From the NCBI GenBank assembly GCA_032871835.1, contig CM065300.1, positions 111,969,088-112,033,087 of the forward strand: a DNA stretch of 64,000 nt. The letters are read 5' to 3'. The notes beneath the pieces are model-generated. The model searched no databases, was not told the DNA's origin, and saw only the letters and a program-made list of their open reading frames with translations. Source of the stretch: Dipteronia dyeriana (taxonomy: Eukaryota; Streptophyta; Magnoliopsida; Sapindales; Sapindaceae). The translations under genes and the position numbers were made by a program. This document shows positions 57,307 through 64,000 of the stretch, piece after piece (the stretch's first letter is position 1; each line of letters opens with the position of its first letter).

Positions 57307-58989
57307 TTGTTCTTGTGTTATAAGATGCTATATACATACAACAAAATTGAGTGAAAGACAAAACAAGCATATTAGTCAAAGATATATAAACACAAAGACA
57401 TATGACTTAAGAATGAATCATCTTGCAAGACAAAGATAGTGAGCAATATCTTACAAGTATCATTAAGTCAAAATATGCCAACATGTAACAAAATGAAGCA
57501 TGTGAACATATAATAAAAGAGATCAATGTCTAGCATACAATGCTCCCCCTTGATAAATGCTATAACTAAAATCAATGATAGCATAAAGTTCACAAAGATG
57601 TTCACACAATCAAACATTCAAGCAATTTGAAGAAATATCAACAAAATACGCTTCATATGCTAAGAGAGATACACAAAGATTTTTCAAGTTCTCTCATAAT
57701 TCTTCAACAATTGCTAAAATATCATCATACTCATAAACAAAGTGTGTGTGAGAGAGATATGCTTCAAATATATATCAAGAAGTAGTTTGATAATCAACAT
57801 GCAAACAATTTTCAACAACTATTCATCTTAAGCTTTTTCCAAAAAAAATCAAACCGATTATCATCCGAAATTTTTGCTTTTAAGAGAATAGATTTCAACA
57901 TATGAGTGTGTGTGTGCATGTGGCTCGTCATCCCATTTCTATTTTTCAACCCGAGCTCATTTTATTTTCAACTAAACTCATTTTTAAGCCTTCCTCCTTT
58001 TCTTTTTAGGCTTTGAATCAAAGAATTTTTTTATAAATTCCCTTCAACACTTTTTTTATTTTTCCATTTTTTTTACATAAACAAAATTCACTTCATGACG
58101 GCTTTCACTCATCACAATGGTGTAGCTCTTTCCAAAATTGGGTAGCTTTCACAACCAATGTGTGTAGCCCTTTTCATGAAGGTGCTCGTTGAGTTCTATG
58201 TAATTACCGAAGCAAAATGGATACTAACTATAGGTCATTTTAAATGTACTTAAGCACAAAAACTTCAAGGTGTATCCAATGTTTACATATTAGTAAACTT
58301 AACATACTAGCAAAACATATAAGAGAAGCAAGGTGCAATTTTAGAAAACCAAGATTTTATGACTCATAAGCATATGATCTAAAAGCAATAAGTAGAAACT
58401 TATTCAAGATCATTACTTCTCTAATGAGTAGCTTTCAAAGAATATGAAGCTCATATTTTTCAAAAGTAATGCCACTCAATATACCATACACAAACAATCA
58501 TCAAAGTTAAGATCAATGTGAACAATATCACTATTAGATCCTAAAATAGCAAATGTAAATGAGAACCATATGTATTCTATACAAAATTCTCTAATATGAC
58601 ATGCTATGAGATGTATGTCAAAAATTGAGTCAAAAGATGAATATCTAAGAGAACATGCATTAGAGTATAGAAATACCTTTTTACACATTATATTCACCAA
58701 ATATCATACTTTCGCCATTTTTATGAGCACTCTTGCCTTGAATGTTCTCATGACACCAAGTTGACGATGTTGCACAACAAGAGTATAAAAAGTATAATAT
58801 CTCAACTCAATCAACACATATATTAAAAGAACTTCTCTAAAGTTAATCAACAAATTTTGATCATCATAACAAACATGATGTGAGATAACCAAGTTCATAT
58901 CAATACATGGAGTATTCAAAGCTAGCAAGCAAGAACTCTCAACTCAATTGATATATAGCCTTAAAGCTATCTCACATATGCTTCTTATA
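57307..58989 (-). other. S2 spacer between gag and ORF2, in place of pol
   Basis: It is about 1.7 kb with no supported ORF. Its gag-proximal part matches S3 22,829-23,340 and S1 50,390-50,900, and its other part matches S-plus 41,240-42,150 and S1 49,420-50,380. A normal Sirevirus has about 4 kb of pol here. Confidence 0.78.
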
Positions 58990-61044
58990 TTAGTGATAAG
59001 AGCACTCACCCTTGAACCATTTGTTCTTGGGTGTACCTACACAAACATTTCCAATATCTTCCTTGACAACAATGTTAAATCTAGAGTAAAGTCCTTCAAT
59101 GACTTGATTAACAAGAATATCATTAACACACTTTTCATTAACATTTTCAACACAAGCTTTGTCAAGTTAAACAAGATTGGTATTCTTTCTACTCCACAAC
59201 TTCTTCTCATGCTTAGCAATATTATCTTGTTTCTCAACTTTCAAGACCTTAGAATGTTCAAGTCGAAGTTTAATCTCCTTATCTCTAGATTCATTTCCTA
59301 ATTTGCATTTTTCTATATATTTATAACACCTAGGCTTAATGTGACCTATTGTGTTGCAATAATGACAATTTGGAATAAAAGATGAGATTGTACCTTTTGG
59401 AGTTGAACTAGCTTCACTAAGAGTTTGCAAAGATACCTTGTTCACCAACTTCTTCTTGGCTTTTGATATTCACTTCTTGTGTGGTTTCTTATCAATCACA
59501 ACTTCATCAAAGTGAGTAGAAAGTGGTGCTTCCAAGAGCTCCTCTTCAACTACCAAGTCGTCTTCACTACTATGAGAGTTAACAAGATTCCTAACACTAG
59601 ACGCACTTACCGAATCATTCACTAAGTCCTTGATGGCCTCCTTAGCCATGTCTATCTCTTCCATCAATTATTGTTCTCTCTTCTTCATAGAAGATATAAC
59701 ATTATCCTTCTCAAGGTTTATCTTTTCAAGTTCTCTAAAAATTTTCATAATATCACCTTTTTCACCAAGAAGTCTACGAGTGACAACCACAAACTCATCT
59801 AGTTGTTTCTTGATCAAATCATACTTCTCAACTACTTCTCTTTGAGCATTATCTCTAGCTTCTTCAAGCTTTTCTATCTTTTCCAACAACTCAAGATTCG
59901 TAGGAATGGAACTAGAGCTTCCATGATGATTTGCATCAAAGTTCTTGTTCAAAGATATTGTACCATCAACATCTAGTAGAGAATGAGAAGCCGTTAGAGC
60001 TACAAACTTGCTCACCAACTCTTCATCACTTGAAGACTCACTACTAGAGCTCTCATTGTCACTAGAGTTATCATCACTCCAAGTAGCCGCCAACACTTTG
60101 CCTTTCTTGTCTTTCTTAGATGGCTTCTTGGTGCACTTACTAGCAAAGTGACCGAAACCATGACCATTATAGCATTGAACCTCTTTCTTGTTCATGGCTT
60201 GAATTTTCTTCTCATTCCTTGGAGATGATGTTTTCTTAACTTCCTTTTCCATAGAAGACTTGCCTCTAGGCTTGGCATTCTTCTTTAGAAACTTCTTGAA
60301 CCTTCTAACCAAAAGATCCATCTCTTCATTTTCACCATCACTCTTCTCCTCAATAGCATTGAGAGCTATTCCCATACTTTTAATCTTTGGCTTCAAGCAC
60401 ATCTCATAAGTTTGGAGAGACCCAAGCAACTCATCGATGTTCATACTATCCACATCCTTGCTTTCCTCAATGGCCGTCACTTTTGATTTGAATCTCTTAG
60501 GAAGAGACCTAAGGATTTTCCAATTTAAACGCTCTTTTGAGATAGGTACTCCAAGTGCTTGACATTGGTTAGCAATGTTAAGAAGCCGGAATTGGAAGTC
60601 TTTGAACTTTTCTTCTTCACTCATACTTAAACCTTCAAATTATGATGCCAATATTTGAAGCCTCAATTTTTTCACCGCTAAGGTTCCTTCATTAGTAACT
60701 TGGAGAGTATCCCAACCTTCCTTTACAGATTCAAGATTTTAAATGTAGGAGAATTGATGCCCATCAACTCCTCCAAAGATGGCATTCATAACACGATGGT
60801 GCTATTTAGCAACCTCAAACTCATTCATTGTCCATTCACTCATTGGCTTGAGTATCATGGTTCCATCCTCTTGAACCTTGGTATGATGACTATAACCGTC
60901 TTCCACTACCATCCAAGTCCTTTCATCAATAGAGCGGATGTAGGCTTTCATCCTCAACTTCCAATACCCATAGTTAGTACCTCGAAGTAGTGGTGGCCTA
61001 GTATTTGAGGCTCCCTCCGCCATTACATCATCTTGTAAACCCAT
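58990..61044 (-). pseudogene. gag: S2 gag, one frame with about six stops
   Basis: It starts MGLQDDVMAEGASNTR at 61,044, with YGYWKLRMKAYIRSID typical of copia gag. The same frame runs to about 58,990 with stops near 60,802, 60,740, 60,640, 59,668, 59,470 and 59,167 and no frameshift. The UBN2 capsid core (60,624-60,400) shows LNWKILRSLPKRFKSKVTAI and MNIDELLGSLQTYE. The first zinc knuckle reads CYNGHGFGHFASKC (about 60,180-60,140), with Gly for the second Cys. An acidic Ser-rich segment and coiled coil follow. A second, intact knuckle CHYCNTIGHIKPRC lies at about 59,370-59,330. The tail VIEGLYSRFNIVVKE is shared with S3. The long Gag with two knuckles and a coiled coil fits the Sirevirus group. 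Confidence 0.85.
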
Positions 61045-61111
61045 GACTTCAAAAGCTTTACAAAAACCGTGAATGTATCACCCCGACTCACACTAAGTGC
61101 AATCTAGTGTC

Positions 61112-61126
61112 CTGCTCGGATACCAA
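61112..61126 (-). other. Primer binding site of S2
   Basis: On the minus strand it reads TTGGTATCCGAGCAG next to the LTR end. It carries a C in place of A in the TGGTATCAGAGC consensus. Confidence 0.85.
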
Positions 61127-61127
61127 T

Positions 61128-63567
61128 TGAAAATACAAACACGGTTAAATGCTCAAGGCTAACATAGAGGGGGGTGAATAGGTTAGACACATTTTTCGAC
61201 TCCCTTAGAAACAAACAAAATTTTGTCCCTCTAGATTGCGTGTATCACAATATATATTAATTAAAGACACTTAACCAATATATAAAGACAAGTAAAGTGT
61301 GATACAAACAAGTAATGGTAACACATACACAATCTATATTATAGAAAGGAAGTCAACTTACATAAAGAGTTCTATCCAAAGTATTTAAATAACAAATACA
61401 AATACTAGAGAGATAGGGATATAGAGAAGTTGATACAAGATATAAGTGGTAAATCTCCGAAGAGAAAACATCCACGGGTTAGCAACCACTGGCACACAAA
61501 ATCCACTAGTAGATTAGACAAGTACAATCTCTCAAGTGACCCCTTCACCTAGAAACTACCCTCATATCCTACTCATGAAGATGTCACCCTCATGCTCAAC
61601 AATCTGAGGCCTTACACCTCTTGTCAAGACTTCCTCGCTCACCTTACTGAATCCTCACGACCCAAGGCAAGACTTCTTGCTCAACTATCTGAGTCCACAC
61701 GACTCTAGTCAACACTTCTTCGCTCACCTATCTGGATCCTCATGACCCTAGGCAAGACTTATTGCTCGACTATCCAAGTCCTCCCGACTCTAGCCAAGAC
61801 TTCCTTGCTTGACAATCCAAGGTCTCACACCTCTTTCCAAGACTTACTTGCTCAACAACATAGGTCTTACACCAATTGTCAAGACTTCCTTCTCACAAGG
61901 CATCTAGGTGATCATGAATGTAAAACGCAAACAAGCACGCAACATAGAATGCTATGATCAACACATCCTATAGAAAATACTAGACATGAGCATGAATGCA
62001 CAAATTAAATGTAGTCTAGTCAATCATGCATGTTTAAATCATCTAGATCATGTAAGATATGTTCAACATTAATTACAATCTAGATACATACATAGATCAA
62101 AACTTGAATCACAAGATATGTTCAATAAATCACAAGATCAAGTTTGAATGACACAAACCAAAAACATACTAAAATCATATGACAAAGTCATTTAGATTTA
62201 AGCTAAAGTTCTAGAGCATATTCCTATTCATTGATTCAACAAAACACATGAATAGCTCAAAAGAGCATAAGCACATGTAATATGTGAGAATTCGGCCAAG
62301 AGAGCCTATAACATGTGAGGAACTATTTTTCACAAAATCAAATAATCAAATATCATCAAATAGTCCTAGAATCAAAGCTAGCACAATAAAATCCCAAACA
62401 TGTGAAAACATAGGCAAAATCAAAACCTAACTCAACATGTATGATTTCAATTGAAACTCAACCTAGCTTTAAAAGAGTTCAAAACTCAAATCAAAACACT
62501 CACAATACACATATATAAGTTGAAGAAGAAAACCCAAGGCAATTGACCAAGTTTTAAAAGAAAACTTTGAGAGAAAATCAATACCTTAGTTGATTTAGGT
62601 GCAGTCCCATTTTTGTGTGTTTAGACTTCAAAAACAGCAATAAAACTCACTCAAGCCTTCAGAGAAAAGATGAAGAATGAATAGACAAACACTTTCAACT
62701 TTGAATCACTGAAATCGGAGTTCAAATGAAAAGGTTATGGTGTTTGGAAGGAGAGAAAATGTAAAGAGAAAATTTTTGCACACAAGTTTGAATTTCTTCT
62801 TAGAATGAAATGTGAGAGGGAAAGAGAATATAAATGAGAGGGAAAGAATGAAGCTTAAAGAAGAAAATGCCCCTCTTTGTTATTGATTCCTCGAGATGGA
62901 GCGTGGGCATCTCGAGGCAGCAAGGTGTTGCAGCCGAGATGGCCACGCGCCATCTCGGGCTTGCACCACTTCATGGCCTTCGGCCTTGTGTTTCCCTCGC
63001 GTTCTTCGGCCGTTCTCCAGCCTCCAAACTCGGAATTCAAATTCGTAATCCGTTTACGGATTACGAACTGTAACTCTCAAATAGACATGGATATATAAGA
63101 TACTCAACCCAGAAAATAATAATTCGACTCGATATACGAATACGAAGACAATGTATGCAACATGAGTTGAAAGTGAAGTATCTTTTGACTTAGAACTTGA
63201 AATCAATAGTATAAGTAACCGAAATGACCGGAACTCAATCGAGAATGATTTAGGACTAAATTAAATTTCAATATCCATGTTATACAAATATATAAACACA
63301 CAAACACAATTCACACTAGAATGCAAACTACGTAGAGATAGTTTCCAATCGTGCATTTTTCAAAACATGTTATTTCCATACCAATGCATGAGCATTCATC
63401 TTCAAGTGTGTGAATGTGTTATACATGGTGCACAACGATGCAGGGACACATATGAATGAATTGTATGTGTGTGCCTATAATGATGCAGAACGATGCAGGG
63501 ACACAAATGTATGAATTGTGTGTTTGTGCCTATAATGGTGCACAACGATGCAGGGACACAAATGTAT
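61128..63567 (-). repeat. 5' LTR of S2, far end truncated
   Basis: In + orientation it begins TGAAAATACAAACACGG. It carries 43-bp repeats at 61,585-61,905 and palindromes at 62,889-62,917 and 62,933-62,959. It ends at 63,567 inside an AC-rich repeat ('acaacgatgcagggacac' three times), about 250 bases short of a full LTR start. By eye it differs from the 3' LTR at roughly 18 of the first 270 positions. Confidence 0.86.
62889..62959. repeat. Paired GC-rich palindromes of S LTR (best copy)
   Basis: Two hairpins lie 15 bases apart. The first (62,889-62,917) has arms CCTCGAGATG and CATCTCGAGG with a 9-base loop. The second (62,933-62,959) has arms CCGAGATGGC and GCCATCTCGG with the loop CACGC. 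Comparable pairs are at 55,272-55,342, 47,844-47,915, 39,543-39,611, 36,964-37,033, 35,906-35,974, 28,186-28,256 and 26,180-26,221 (partial). They stand out as GC-rich islands in AT-rich LTRs, just upstream of the TATA-like box. Confidence 0.88.
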
Positions 63568-64000
63568 GAGTGTCATATACAGATGGATACAGTAAGAGAC
63601 GTGCAATCTAAAGAGCCCATAGATAGTAAATAAAGCTGAGTACTTTATTTGTGGTTAATCTCTAACTGCGATCCATTCCGTAATGTAAGATGATTCTATC
63701 CTGAATTATTCATATGAGATATGGAATGGAGGCACCTTGTATGATGTGATCATATAGGACTGGACCATGATCTATATGAACCTCTTACCAAGATCCATTT
63801 ACCGATGAGATTTATATATATCAACTAACGATGGCTATATGTGGGTGATCTTAATCTTGAGTGTTTTATCAACTCCATCAGGTTAGATCGTGGTCTTTGA
63901 TATACCATGGGTGAGGTCGGATGCTGTTCTCGATCAATATGCTCCGTATATTGTGGTTTGACTTGTGGCTGAGAAGGTTTGTACACAATAGTGGAATCCA
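63568..64000 (+). repeat. D-type LTR, + strand, cut by window end
   Basis: It begins TGTCATATACAGATGG and from about 63,700 matches the reverse complement of 32,230-32,520. No ORF is present. It cuts the S2 5' LTR, so it inserted there or was joined by deletion. The right boundary is outside the window. Confidence 0.68.

Larger units (their letters stand above)
53517..63567 (-). mobile_element. S2: pol-less Sirevirus-like element with gag and ORF2
   Basis: 3' LTR 53,517-55,786, polypurine tract, ORF2 (57,306-56,341), non-coding spacer, gag (61,044 to about 58,990), primer site 61,112-61,126, and 5' LTR 61,128-63,567 (its far end cut by a D LTR). The whole 5.3-kb internal region contains no protease, RT, RNase H or integrase. 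It is the most complete copy of the family in the window. Confidence 0.87.

Overview
The window is plant nuclear DNA made entirely of nested LTR retrotransposons and their wreckage. I see no host gene, tRNA, rRNA or CRISPR. A flowering plant with a large, repeat-rich genome is implied, because the element lineages present (Ty3 Tat and Athila, Ty1 Sirevirus-type and other copia) are plant elements and the background is AT-rich. The species cannot be named from this sequence. Element names below (Tat-A, S1 and so on) are labels for this window only.

Left third, 1-22,828, + strand. Tat-A (1-8979) is a near-complete but broken Tat-lineage Ty3 element: partial 5' LTR, primer binding site, gag, protease, RT, two RNase H domains, integrase, a 98-bp tandem repeat, an antisense ORF with an intron, and 3' LTR. 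It ends against a copia-C LTR remnant (8980-9239). A second, older Tat element (Tat-B, 9240-22,828) follows. It is split by a copia-C element (11,398-16,757) whose LTR carries an AT-rich insertion. Tat-B keeps a long antisense ORF with two well-formed introns.

Middle, 22,829-35,177. This part holds a Sirevirus-type gag remnant with two adjacent diverged LTRs (S3, minus strand), an Athila integrase and envelope-region remnant (+), an LTR-like block of family D containing a long hairpin, a Tat-C LTR with gag leader (minus), and a copia gag-protease-integrase remnant (minus) continuing to 45,905.

Right half, 35,178-63,567, is dominated by one Sirevirus-like family in both orientations: S-plus (35,178-44,976), S1 (46,457-53,516, minus) and S2 (53,517-63,567, minus). 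These copies share long LTRs (about 2.3-2.4 kb when full), GC-rich paired palindromes upstream of a TATA-like box, about 43-bp tandem repeats, several AGGGGGAG purine tracts, and an initiator-Met primer site. They carry gag but no protease, RT or integrase. Between gag and the 3' LTR, S-plus and S2 carry a separate ORF2 of about 320 codons resembling the 'putative plant transposon protein' family. Because S1, S2 and S3 share the same non-coding sequence after gag, the loss of pol looks ancestral. This appears to be a non-autonomous family that depends on another element for reverse transcription and integration. The last 430 bases are a second D-type LTR.

Expression logic (inference): each element would be transcribed from its LTR promoter. 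Gag would package the RNA, and in the S family the enzymes would have to come from elsewhere. The Tat antisense ORFs would be transcribed from the opposite strand and spliced.
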